Source: Bordetella parapertussis (GTDB taxonomy: Bacteria > Pseudomonadota > Gammaproteobacteria > Burkholderiales > Burkholderiaceae_B). From it: 7,848 bases of DNA. The stretch covers positions 1 to 7,848 of the forward strand of contig CALQNE010000165.1 of NCBI GenBank assembly GCA_943331855.1. The letters run 5' to 3'. A program made the position numbers and the translations under genes. The notes beneath the pieces were generated by a model, which searched no databases, had not been told where the DNA came from, and saw nothing but the letters and a program-made list of their open reading frames with translations. Of this stretch, positions 1-6,296 are shown one piece after another (positions within the stretch are counted from its first letter, which is position 1; the number at the start of each line of letters is the position of its first letter).

Positions 1-1
1 C

Positions 2-730
2 AATCAAAGCATTGAAGCCACTGGCCTATCCGATGCTTATGACAAAACGACCGGTGCGTACCTGTCATCGGGTACCGCGGGCGGGCCACCTGTCACCCTT
101 GGTATGGGATCTCAAACTGGTTTTGCCCCTGTGCTGCAGGCTGGCTATTTTGAACATTTTCAAAGTTCGCCATGGCTCTGGGGCGCTAAGTTTGGGTATA
201 ACGGGCTAGGGCAAAGCTCGACAACTAACCCCTTTTTAATTCCTCAATACGGTTCATACGGAACCACGCCCTTCACGGGAAATGCGGTCGTCCAGTCATT
301 CAAGACAAATATCGCACATCAACTTTCGTTGATACCCTTTATCGGACATTCGTTTGAAAAAGGGTTTGTTTATGCCGGTGCGGGCCCAACGCTTTCCCAA
401 ATTAATACCAATATTGATAACCTGATCGGCTTTGCAGATATCAAAGGCGGACGTACTGATATTTCGGGGACGCCACAGAACTTCTCTAGCTCTAAGTGGG
501 TTGTTGGCGGAGCGCTCACGGTTGGTGCGACCTACTTTTTAGACGCATCGTGGTTTATTGACGTTAATTACAATATTTCGATGACGCCCAACCAGACTGC
601 AAATTACTCTTCGACGTTCAACAATACCAACGGCAATACGAACATCAATTATTCAGGTTCACTCATCGGCAGCAGCACCGCCAAAACAACGACTCAAGCT
701 GTCAGCGTCTCAATTAACAAGGCATTTTAA
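2..730 (+). CDS. Outer-membrane beta-barrel protein, 3' part (5' end outside window)
   Basis: The frame is open from base 2, so the gene begins before the window; the ATG at 104 is internal and need not be the start. The 242 visible residues are rich in Gly, Ser, Thr, Asn and aromatics and show alternating hydrophobic/polar stretches typical of membrane beta-strands, such as GFVYAGAGPTLSQ, KWVVGGALTVGATYF and SWFIDVNYNISM. A Ser/Thr/Asn-rich loop lies between the last strands. The chain ends ...SVSINKAF: a C-terminal Phe after an alternating strand is the usual signal recognised by the BAM complex for outer-membrane insertion. The YAGAGP segment resembles small OmpW/OMP_b-brl type barrels, which places it in the outer membrane. 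The signal peptide would lie upstream and cannot be checked, and the substrate or role is unknown. Confidence is good for the barrel class and low for any specific family. Confidence 0.75.
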   Translation, partial: NQSIEATGLSDAYDKTTGAYLSSGTAGGPPVTLGMGSQTGFAPVLQAGYFEHFQSSPWLWGAKFGYNGLGQSSTTNPFLIPQYGSYGTTPFTGNAVVQSFKTNIAHQLSLIPFIGHSFEKGFVYAGAGPTLSQINTNIDNLIGFADIKGGRTDISGTPQNFSSSKWVVGGALTVGATYFLDASWFIDVNYNISMTPNQTANYSSTFNNTNGNTNINYSGSLIGSSTAKTTTQAVSVSINKAF

Positions 731-736
731 TAAGTC

Positions 737-772
737 AGTGCCGTTCGGGAGTAAGCGCCCCAGAACGGCACT
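737..772 (+). terminator. Hairpin after the beta-barrel gene, terminator-like
   Basis: A perfect 10-bp inverted repeat, AGTGCCGTTC (737-746) and GAACGGCACT (763-772), starts 6 nt after the TAA stop of the barrel gene. GGG (747-749) and CCC inside the 16-nt loop can extend the stem with a bulge. The 3' side is AGCCTTTA, not a strong T run, so intrinsic termination would be weak. It may work with Rho or as a 3'-end stabiliser. The wHTH gene on the other strand ends at 831, so the hairpin could serve both transcripts. Confidence 0.5.
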
Positions 773-830
773 AGCCTTTAACGCGAGGGCTTGAAGATGG
801 TCGCCTATTCGCTGCGCCACGCGGCGTGCC

Positions 831-1169
831 TTAACCGAAAACTTCGTCCGCCATTTCGGTATATCGCTTAATCAACTTGATGAGCGCTGGGCTAGGCTTG
901 ACATGCTTTACACGCTTGTCATTAGCATTTGGCACGAGCGTAATCCAACCGTCTTTCAAGAATCGCTTATAGTGTTGGCGCACTGCAGTGTACGAGTAAG
1001 GTAGCGAACTAAAGGTTTGTTTGATCGTCAACTCACGCACATCATAGTGAGCCTCAGCCAATAACAAGATCAACTCATACGCAATCATTGAATCATCAGT
1101 GGGCAGATTTTGCTTACACCACTTTCGTAACGCGAGCATTTTAGCGATTGTCGCTCTCGCATTTGGCAT
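831..1169 (-). CDS. Small winged helix-turn-helix DNA-binding protein (MarR-like)
   Basis: The 112-residue protein is predicted to be a cytoplasmic transcription regulator. An N-terminal helical part (about 1-40) is followed by a HTH: helix 2 around residues 47-55 (LTIKQTFSS) and a recognition helix around 58-71 (YSYTAVRQHYKRFL). A beta-wing follows (about 73-91, DGWITLVPNANDKRVKHV). The wing keeps the Asp-x-Arg pattern (D84, R86) seen in MarR-type wings, and a C-terminal helix closes the fold. It is shorter than classical MarR proteins (about 140-150 aa), mainly through a reduced dimerisation region, as in small single-domain wHTH proteins. The ATG at 1169 is preferred because AGAGGGA lies about 7 nt upstream on the - strand; Met11 has no comparable site. 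Its targets are not known. The nearest candidates are its own upstream region and the divergent glycosyltransferase gene. The DNA-binding fold is fairly sure, the regulon is not. Confidence 0.7.
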   Translation of the reverse strand: MPNARATIAKMLALRKWCKQNLPTDDSMIAYELILLLAEAHYDVRELTIKQTFSSLPYSYTAVRQHYKRFLKDGWITLVPNANDKRVKHVKPSPALIKLIKRYTEMADEVFG

Positions 1170-1226
1170 CTAAATATCCCTCTAAAGCACCCGATGGTGT
1201 TACCTACTACCCATCAACATACTGCG

Positions 1227-1236
1227 AGAGTACTCT
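1227..1236. promoter_or_regulatory. 10-bp perfect palindrome upstream of the wHTH gene, possible operator
   Basis: AGAGTACTCT is a perfect palindrome lying 58 bases upstream of the wHTH start codon on the - strand. It overlaps one of two copies of CTCTAAAG (1180-1187 and 1233-1240) in the same leader. Small wHTH regulators often bind short dyads upstream of their own gene, so autoregulation is a possible reading. A 10-bp palindrome can arise by chance and no clear promoter was found around it. Confidence 0.2.
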
Positions 1237-1313
1237 AAAGATCTCATTGCTCCGAAGCGAACGCTCACAAACAAGAAGTTAAAAAAGATGTCTACTTTAA
1301 CGCCTTTATTTAC

Positions 1314-1327
1314 TTGACCTAAATCAA
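1314..1327 (+). promoter_or_regulatory. FNR/CRP-like binding dyad
   Basis: TTGACCTAAATCAA differs by one base from the FNR/Anr consensus TTGAT-N4-ATCAA, and the flanking bases extend the dyad to CTTGA-N6-TCAAG. Its centre lies about 81 bases upstream of the glycosyltransferase start codon. It fits an activator position for a promoter around 1343-1369, at roughly -55 from the predicted transcription start. CRP-type regulators with related half-sites cannot be excluded. Confidence 0.35.
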
Positions 1328-1342
1328 GTGAGAGAGCTAGCC

Positions 1343-1369
1343 TTGACGACTTAAACGGGGATTTATACC
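1343..1369 (+). promoter_or_regulatory. Possible sigma70-type promoter for the glycosyltransferase gene
   Basis: TTGACG (1343-1348) matches the -35 consensus at five of six bases. TATACC (1364-1369) is a moderate -10 match, after a short 15-bp spacer. Transcription would begin near 1376 and leave a leader of about 26 nt before the TTG start at 1402. The short spacer suggests a weak promoter that may need an activator, which fits the FNR-like dyad just upstream. This rests on sequence matches only. Confidence 0.3.
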
Positions 1370-1401
1370 CACGTAAGTTCTTCGAATAGGTTTGCCGCCT
1401 C

Positions 1402-2445
1402 TTGCGTATCCTGCACATTAATTTCGAACGTGGCTACAGGGGCGGTGAAAGACAAACCCTGCTCCTTCTTGGTGGCTTGCGAACGAAGGGAATAGAGGTA
1501 GAACTGCTGGCGCGAACCGAAAGTGATCTCGCAATGATGGCTCGTGCAGAAGGCCATCTCGTTCACACTCGAGAAAATTTAATATCCGCCCTTTCCTGGT
1601 TCATCCCAACTCATAAGCACTATCAAGTTGTACATGCACATACCGCAAATGCCGCGACGCTAGCCATACTCGCACGTCCGGCGCATCGATCACCTATTAT
1701 CTTTACGCGACGAACAAATTTTTCAAGCCATCTTGATCTTCTCAGAAAAATTAAGTGGCGCTACATCAATAAAATCGTGGCCGTCAGTGAATCGGCAGCC
1801 TCCTACCCTATCAGGCTCGGGTTTGACACTCAGATTATTTATAGTTCAGTACCCAACGTTACAGCGGACATAGGCCGTACTCATCAATTAATAGAGCGAC
1901 ATAATTTACGTGGGAAAAAATTAATTGGTACAGCTGGCGTATTTAATGCGGATAAAGATCCCTTCACACTCATACGAGCGGCGGCGATACTATGCAAGAG
2001 CAATGATGACATCGTCTTTCTACACTGGGGCGTTGGCGGACCCTTGGAGCAAACGGCTAAGCAATTAGCGTCAGAGCTCGGCTTGTCTAATCGCTTTCTA
2101 TTTTTAGGATTTATGAAAAATCCAGAGCAACTTTTTGGCTCACTGTCTGCATTTGTACTCGCCTCGCGCATCGAGGCCTTGGGGACCTCTCTAATAGACG
2201 CAATGATGGCGAGTACTCCGGTCATCGGAACTCGGATTGGCGGTATCCGCGAACTGCTGGGCAATGATAGAGGCCTCGCCATACAGCCCGAGAACCCAGC
2301 GGCCATTGCAGATGCCATTTCGTGGGTACTCACCCATCCTACTGACGCGCAGACCATGGCAACCCGCGCCTTTTTGTATGCACAGCGCGCACACAGCACG
2401 CATGCTATGACGAAACAATATATCGAACTATACGATCAACTATAG
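1402..2445 (+). CDS. GT4-family glycosyltransferase (GT-B fold), probable TTG start
   Basis: The 347-residue protein should transfer a sugar from a nucleotide-sugar donor, probably at the inner face of the cytoplasmic membrane in LPS, capsule or exopolysaccharide assembly. The N-terminal Rossmann domain opens with MRILHINFERGYRGGERQ, whose Gly-rich loop (residues 11-15) is typical of GT4 enzymes, and continues with VVHAH (76-80). The C-terminal donor domain has GTAGVFNADKDP (176-187, with K185 at the usual donor-phosphate position), FLFLGF (232-237), EALGTSLIDAM (258-268) and GTRIGGIREL (276-285). The EX7E motif reads EX7D (E258, D266). An in-frame TAG at 1387-1389 leaves only GTT TGC CGC CTC before TTG at 1402; since family homology begins at MRILHI, TTG is almost certainly the start. 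The ribosome site is weak (TAGG at 1388-1391). No other polysaccharide gene is adjacent, so acceptor and sugar cannot be assigned. Confidence 0.85.
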   Translation: MRILHINFERGYRGGERQTLLLLGGLRTKGIEVELLARTESDLAMMARAEGHLVHTRENLISALSWFIPTHKHYQVVHAHTANAATLAILARPAHRSPIIFTRRTNFSSHLDLLRKIKWRYINKIVAVSESAASYPIRLGFDTQIIYSSVPNVTADIGRTHQLIERHNLRGKKLIGTAGVFNADKDPFTLIRAAAILCKSNDDIVFLHWGVGGPLEQTAKQLASELGLSNRFLFLGFMKNPEQLFGSLSAFVLASRIEALGTSLIDAMMASTPVIGTRIGGIRELLGNDRGLAIQPENPAAIADAISWVLTHPTDAQTMATRAFLYAQRAHSTHAMTKQYIELYDQL

Positions 2446-2526
2446 TGATCTATCACCTCACTGCTACCACTCGAGTTTTATTGTATCGGGGCGTACAGTA
2501 CTAGAAACCTCTCTAGGAGTCGCTCG

Positions 2527-3042
2527 ATGGCCACCACCGCCCCCAACACTCAAGATCTGCAGGTCTTGGAAGTTTTGCGCAAGCATAGACAACAGCATCG
2601 CGAGAAATTTCCTACTCAGCTTGCAACCCCTGTTTACGATAACAGCCACGAGCTGACGTCGGGTCAAAAAATTTCTGATCGTGTGGCTAAAACCGTAGGG
2701 TCCTGGAAGTTCATCATCATTCAAAGCGTCTGCATCTTGGGCTGGATTGGATACAACTCAGTCACTCAGGCCAATGTCTGGGATCCCTACCCCTATATTC
2801 TGCTCAATCTCATGCTGTCCTTTCAAGCGGCCTACACGGCGCCCGCCATCATGATGAGTCAGAATCGACTTTCTGAAATTGACCGCCAGCAGGCGACCAA
2901 TGATTTTGAAGTCAATGTCAAAGCCGAGCTAGAGATTGAATTGCTACATCAAAAGATCGACATGATGAAAGAGAAAGAGCTTTACGCCTTAACAAAAGCC
3001 GTTGAGGCCTTAAGCCAAAAACTAGATGCCTATCGCACATAA
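2527..3042 (+). CDS. DUF1003 family membrane protein
   Basis: The 171-residue inner-membrane protein has no known biochemical function. It carries the DUF1003 signature: SDRVAKTVGSWKFIIIQ (50-66) leads into a first membrane helix (about 61-77). WDPYPYILLNLMLSFQAAY (85-103) forms the second helix (about 88-107), followed by TAPAIMMSQNRLSEIDR (104-120). Residues 113-170 are charged and heptad-like, probably a cytoplasmic coiled coil (ELEIELLHQKIDMMKEKEL). The hydrophilic N-terminus (1-48) carries several Arg, Lys and His. The start is well defined: AGGAG at 2515-2519 lies 7 nt before ATG. The gene follows the glycosyltransferase by 81 nt on the same strand. I found no clear promoter or terminator in that gap, so they may be co-transcribed, but nothing links their functions. 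The family call is firm, the role unknown. Confidence 0.9.
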   Translation: MATTAPNTQDLQVLEVLRKHRQQHREKFPTQLATPVYDNSHELTSGQKISDRVAKTVGSWKFIIIQSVCILGWIGYNSVTQANVWDPYPYILLNLMLSFQAAYTAPAIMMSQNRLSEIDRQQATNDFEVNVKAELEIELLHQKIDMMKEKELYALTKAVEALSQKLDAYRT

Positions 3043-3053
3043 AATAAGGACAT

Positions 3054-3623
3054 CTATGTTTGCTTAGCCACTACCGAATGTCGGTGGCAGTCGACCAAGT
3101 GATCATTGACCATGCCTGAGGCTTGCATCAGGGCGTAGCAAATCGTTGAACCCACAAACTTGAACCCGGCCTCAAGCAAGGCGCGACTCATTGCATCAGA
3201 TTCTGTCGTTTTAGCCGGAACATCTAATAGTGAAACACGTTTGTTTTGCTGCGATACGCCGCCAACAAATTGCCACAGAAAATCACTAAAGGCCCAACCT
3301 TCTTTTTGCAAAGCCAGATAAGCTTTGGCGTTGCTAATTGTCGCAGCAATTTTTAGTCGGTTACGAATAATGCCTGGGTCATTCATCAACGCAGCCACTT
3401 TTTTTTCTTGATATTGTGCGATGATTTCTGGATCGAACTGATCAAAAGCGATGCGGTAATTTTCACGTTTTTTTAGCACCGTTGCCCAAGACAAGCCCGC
3501 CTGGGCACCCTCAAGGATCAAGAGCTCAAACAACAAGCGGTCGTCTTTAACAGGTACGCCCCACTCAGTATCGTGATACTCACGATACTGATCAAACCCT
3601 TCACACCATGGGCACCGAATCAT
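3054..3623 (-). CDS. tag: DNA-3-methyladenine glycosylase I
   Basis: The 189-residue enzyme removes N3-methyladenine from alkylated DNA, the first step of base-excision repair, in the cytoplasm. It starts MIRCPWCEG and keeps the four zinc ligands of E. coli Tag at the same positions: C4, H17, H175 and C179 (the last two in NDHLVDCHRH). Residues Y16, E38 (LILEGAQAGLSW) and W46 of the base-recognition pocket are also present, and the length matches the family. Its ATG (3621-3623) shares one base with the TGA of the upstream Bug gene (TGATG on the - strand), so translation is probably coupled to that gene. It is the last gene of the - strand run and converges with the DUF1003 gene. Sitting behind a transport receptor is unusual for a repair gene; no Ada-type box is visible nearby, so expression probably follows the operon. 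Confidence 0.95.
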   Translation of the reverse strand: MIRCPWCEGFDQYREYHDTEWGVPVKDDRLLFELLILEGAQAGLSWATVLKKRENYRIAFDQFDPEIIAQYQEKKVAALMNDPGIIRNRLKIAATISNAKAYLALQKEGWAFSDFLWQFVGGVSQQNKRVSLLDVPAKTTESDAMSRALLEAGFKFVGSTICYALMQASGMVNDHLVDCHRHSVVAKQT

Positions 3624-4624
3624 CAGTCAATTTTGGCGCCCGAAAACTCGACCACCTCTCCCCATTTAACAATTTCGCTTTTCATGTAATCGGTCAATTG
3701 TTGTGGCGTGCTACCAAGAATGGTGTAACCAAGCTTAGTCATTTTTTCTTGTAAGGCCGGCTTGGTGAGCAAAGTATTCACGGTTTGATTGATTTTTTTC
3801 ACTACCTCAGGCGAAGTGCCTTTCGGTGCCAGAAAAGCAAACCAAGTCGTGGACTCAAGCTCAGGGAAGCCTAACTCTTTTGTACTTGGTACATCGGGCA
3901 AGACGCTAGTACGCGAGTCGGCCATAATCGCCAGCGCACGCAAACGGCCATCCTTAACCAAGCTGGCAATCGCCATCGTGCCCGGAAAAACCGCCTGCAA
4001 ATCACCGCCAATCAAATCTTTATTTACGGCAGCCGGGCTGGTGTAAGGCACATGCACCATCTGCACACCCGTCACTTTCTTATAGAGTTCGGCAGCAAGG
4101 TGCCAAGAGCTACCACTACCCGTCGAACCAAAATTCAATTTGCCAGGATTTTTCTTTGCATAGTCGGTCAAATCGTTCAACGACTTGATCGGCAACTTCG
4201 CGTCAACCGCAATAACGTTTGGAATCGAGCCAATCAATACGATGGGTTCAAAGTCGTTAATTGGATGAAAAGGCTTGGCTTTATACATGGTCACCGCAGA
4301 AATCAAAGTGCCCGGCCACGAAAACAAAATGGTATAGCCATCGGGCTCAGCCTTGGCCGCAAAGGACGCACCCACATTACCGTTAGCCCCCGGACGATTT
4401 TCGACCACAAAGTTGCCGCCTAGGGCGACGCCAAGCTCTTCAGCCATTAATCGCGCCAAGGGATCAGAGCTGCCACCAGGTGCCGAAGGGACGATCACTT
4501 TTACTGGCCGAGCCGTTGGCCAGGTTTGCGCAACGCTATTACAACTCGCACCCACCAAGAATAGCGCTGTCAAAAAAATCGTCGTTGCATACGACTTGAA
4601 ACATTCAGTGTGCATGGTGTTCAT
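3623..4624 (-). CDS. Bug-family (TctC-like) periplasmic solute receptor B
   Basis: The 333-residue protein is an extracytoplasmic solute receptor of the tripartite tricarboxylate transporter (TTT) type. Members usually bind carboxylates, or amino acids and amides, through backbone contacts and ordered water between two lobes. A signal peptide spans about residues 1-33 (hydrophobic core TTIFLTALFLVGAS, likely cleavage after SVAQ or nearby). Family motifs follow: VIVPSAPGGSSDPLAR (43-58), VVENRPGANGNVGA (73-86), PDGYTIL (94-100), VPYTSPAA (192-199) and LPDVPSTKELGFPE (242-255). C28 follows GAS, which is a poor lipobox, so a soluble periplasmic protein is more likely than a lipoprotein. The ATG at 4624 has AAAAAGGA about 6 nt upstream and is preferred to Met4. 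No TctA/TctB permease gene is present here. The ligand cannot be read from the sequence. Confidence 0.93.
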   Translation of the reverse strand: MNTMHTECFKSYATTIFLTALFLVGASCNSVAQTWPTARPVKVIVPSAPGGSSDPLARLMAEELGVALGGNFVVENRPGANGNVGASFAAKAEPDGYTILFSWPGTLISAVTMYKAKPFHPINDFEPIVLIGSIPNVIAVDAKLPIKSLNDLTDYAKKNPGKLNFGSTGSGSSWHLAAELYKKVTGVQMVHVPYTSPAAVNKDLIGGDLQAVFPGTMAIASLVKDGRLRALAIMADSRTSVLPDVPSTKELGFPELESTTWFAFLAPKGTSPEVVKKINQTVNTLLTKPALQEKMTKLGYTILGSTPQQLTDYMKSEIVKWGEVVEFSGAKID

Positions 4625-4645
4625 TTGACGTCCTTTTTCTTACCG

Positions 4646-5251
4646 TCATACAGGTTTTAAAAATACAAAAGTGTGATCACCAAACTCATACTGGCTACGC
4701 GTCAAAGTTAGATGGTTTGGAACAAATTCTTCAAATAACTTGTAGTTCGCGACTTCACGTACTTTGAAATTGACAAACTCAACACCATCGTTGTAGCCCA
4801 GTACGAGCAAACCATCTTTTTTAAGTAGCGCATGCGAACCCGCTAATAGTGCGTCGCAATCCGCTTGCTGATTCATTCCAAAGCCGATGAGTCCGTTTGC
4901 GATAATGACATCAAACGAATGCAGCGCATAATGTTGCGTCAGGGCCGCCGCAGACCCAATCGTATGGTGCCCGCGATGTCCATAAATTGCCTTTTTTGCT
5001 TCGATATCCATCGTAAAAAACTGCGCAGCGAGCAGTTTTGGATAATGCCAACTGCGCTTATCTGTACCTAAAAACAAACAGCGCGCGCCCTCAGGCCGCT
5101 GTTTAAAAAATACATTCAAGAAAGCAAAGATTTCATTTTCTAGAAACAAGCGATTGGCGGATTTCAGCGGGAATTCAACACCTAGCGCCAAGGCGAGATG
5201 AGGCGATATCTTGAAGAGCAATAGCTTAAGTTTATTTTTTAAACGGCTCAT
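4646..5251 (-). CDS. Small class I SAM-methyltransferase-like protein
   Basis: The 201-residue protein, probably cytoplasmic, has the strand order of a Rossmann-fold methyltransferase. A helical, Lys/Leu-rich N-terminus (1-50) is followed by RCLFLGTDKRSWHY (57-70) at the motif I position and FTMDIEAKK (79-87) with an acidic end of strand 2 (D82). Then come FDVIIANGLIGFGMN (113-127), typical of motif IV, and LLKKDGLLVLGYN (142-154) as in the 'L+pGG.l.l' strand 5. The C-terminal THTFVFLKP-like end (DHTFVFLKPV) matches the final strand of Methyltransf_11/25 proteins. Motif I lacks the usual GxGxG loop, so SAM binding may be altered or lost. It lies between two Bug receptors with gaps of 21 and 20 nt, so it is very probably in the same operon. 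The substrate is unknown. Alternatives are an inactive Rossmann protein or a divergent sugar/lipid methyltransferase. Confidence 0.6.
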   Translation of the reverse strand: MSRLKNKLKLLLFKISPHLALALGVEFPLKSANRLFLENEIFAFLNVFFKQRPEGARCLFLGTDKRSWHYPKLLAAQFFTMDIEAKKAIYGHRGHHTIGSAAALTQHYALHSFDVIIANGLIGFGMNQQADCDALLAGSHALLKKDGLLVLGYNDGVEFVNFKVREVANYKLFEEFVPNHLTLTRSQYEFGDHTFVFLKPV

Positions 5252-5271
5252 TTAAATACTCGATCCAAGCA

Positions 5272-6243
5272 TCATTCTTGCGACTTCATCCCGGATGCAC
5301 GAATAAAGGTTGTCCAGCGGTCAAATTCTTTTTTGTTGAACACAACAAAGTCTTCTACCGAACCACCCATCATTTTTGCACCGATTCCTTCAAATTTTTC
5401 GCGCACATCGGGCATCTTCAAAATAACGTTAAGCTCAGCATTTACTTTTTGCACAATTGCGGCGGGTGTTTGCGCAGGACTCCAAACACCGTACCAGGCC
5501 GCCACATCAAAACCGGGATAACCACTTTCGGCAATCGTGGGTACCTCAGGCAAGGTTGGGATTCGGTAGGTGCTGCTCACCGCCAAGGGGCGCAACGTAC
5601 CTGCTTTGATGTGCGACGTTGAGGTGGCAACCCCATCAAAGCCAAATGTGACCTCACCTGAAAAAAGCGCAGTCAGCGCGGGCGCACCACCCTTGTACAT
5701 CACTTCAATCACGTCGATTTGACTCATATTTTTTAAGACGTTGAAACTTAGACTCGGCGAAGCACCAATACCGGTACTGGCATGGCTCAATTCGCCCGGC
5801 TTCGCCTTAGCCGCCGCGATTAATTCAGCAAGTGTCTTGTATGGGGATTTCGACGACACGACCAACACATTAGGCACTTCAGCGACGGAGGTAATAGGTG
5901 AGAAATCATTTAACGGGTGATAGGTTGGCTTGGGTGCCAACGCATAGTTCACGGCATGGGTGCCATTAGTACCCAAGATGAAGGTATAACCATCGGGCGC
6001 ACTCTTTGCAACGACCATTGACGCAATCGTGCCTCCGGCACCACCTCGGTTATCAACCACCACCGGTTGTCCCATGCGCTCAGTCAGCTTGGCGGCCAAG
6101 ATTCGGGCCAAGACATCGGTTGTCCCCCCAGCAGGAAATGGCACCACCAATTTAATGGGTTGTTCAGGGTAGGCTGCGTATGCGTTTGAAGCGATTGCGC
6201 TAAAGAGCAAGCTACCGAGAATTTTTTTCATGAAGTTTTTCAT
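5272..6243 (-). CDS. Bug-family (TctC-like) periplasmic solute receptor A
   Basis: The 323-residue extracytoplasmic receptor belongs to the same family as receptor B but is clearly divergent from it. The signal peptide has a Lys-rich n-region (MKNFMKKILG), a short hydrophobic core and a clean type I site after AYA (21-23), giving a mature start AYPEQP that is classic for Bug proteins. Motifs are LVVPFPAGGTTDVLAR (32-47), VVVDNRGGAGG (61-71), PDGYTFILG (83-91), VMYKGGAPAL (181-190) and LPEVPTIAESGYPGF (231-245). The ATG at 6243 is chosen because GAGA lies about 4 nt upstream, while Met5 has no such site. It follows the flavoprotein by 53 nt. That pairing suggests capture of a substrate, or a relative of one, oxidised or reduced by the flavoprotein. 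The ligand is probably an organic acid, inferred only from the family. Confidence 0.95.
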   Translation of the reverse strand: MKNFMKKILGSLLFSAIASNAYAAYPEQPIKLVVPFPAGGTTDVLARILAAKLTERMGQPVVVDNRGGAGGTIASMVVAKSAPDGYTFILGTNGTHAVNYALAPKPTYHPLNDFSPITSVAEVPNVLVVSSKSPYKTLAELIAAAKAKPGELSHASTGIGASPSLSFNVLKNMSQIDVIEVMYKGGAPALTALFSGEVTFGFDGVATSTSHIKAGTLRPLAVSSTYRIPTLPEVPTIAESGYPGFDVAAWYGVWSPAQTPAAIVQKVNAELNVILKMPDVREKFEGIGAKMMGGSVEDFVVFNKKEFDRWTTFIRASGMKSQE

Positions 6244-6296
6244 TTTTTCTCAATGTGTTGAGGTCGATTTTTATATTGAACGCCAGTCAATCTCAT

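Noticed and set aside
104..730. Treating the ATG at 104 as the true start of the beta-barrel gene
   Set aside because: The frame is open to base 2 with sensible residues, no ribosome site precedes 104, and a start there would leave the exported protein without a signal peptide.
818..828. CACGCGGCGTG inverted repeat just after the stop of the wHTH gene, considered as its terminator
   Set aside because: The usable stem is about 4 bp with a 3-nt loop and no T run follows on the - strand, so it is not convincing.
1200..1418. 72-codon reading frame on the - strand between the wHTH and glycosyltransferase genes
   Set aside because: It is low complexity, basic and without family motifs. It overlaps the start of a well-supported gene on the other strand and the putative promoter region, so it is probably a chance frame.
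1884..2399. 171-codon - strand reading frame inside the glycosyltransferase gene
   Set aside because: It lies antisense to a gene with clear GT4 motifs. Its translation is rich in Ser, Ala, Pro, Arg and Cys with no recognisable domain, as expected for a shadow frame.
2434..2456. Short inverted repeats (GATCA/TGATC and GTGAT/ATCAC) at the end of the glycosyltransferase gene, considered as a terminator
   Set aside because: The stems are only 5 bp, AT-rich, mutually exclusive and partly within the coding sequence, with no T run after them.
4052..4423. 123-codon + strand reading frame opposite Bug receptor B
   Set aside because: It is antisense to a strongly supported receptor gene. Its Arg/His/Asn-rich translation has no motif and there is no ribosome site.
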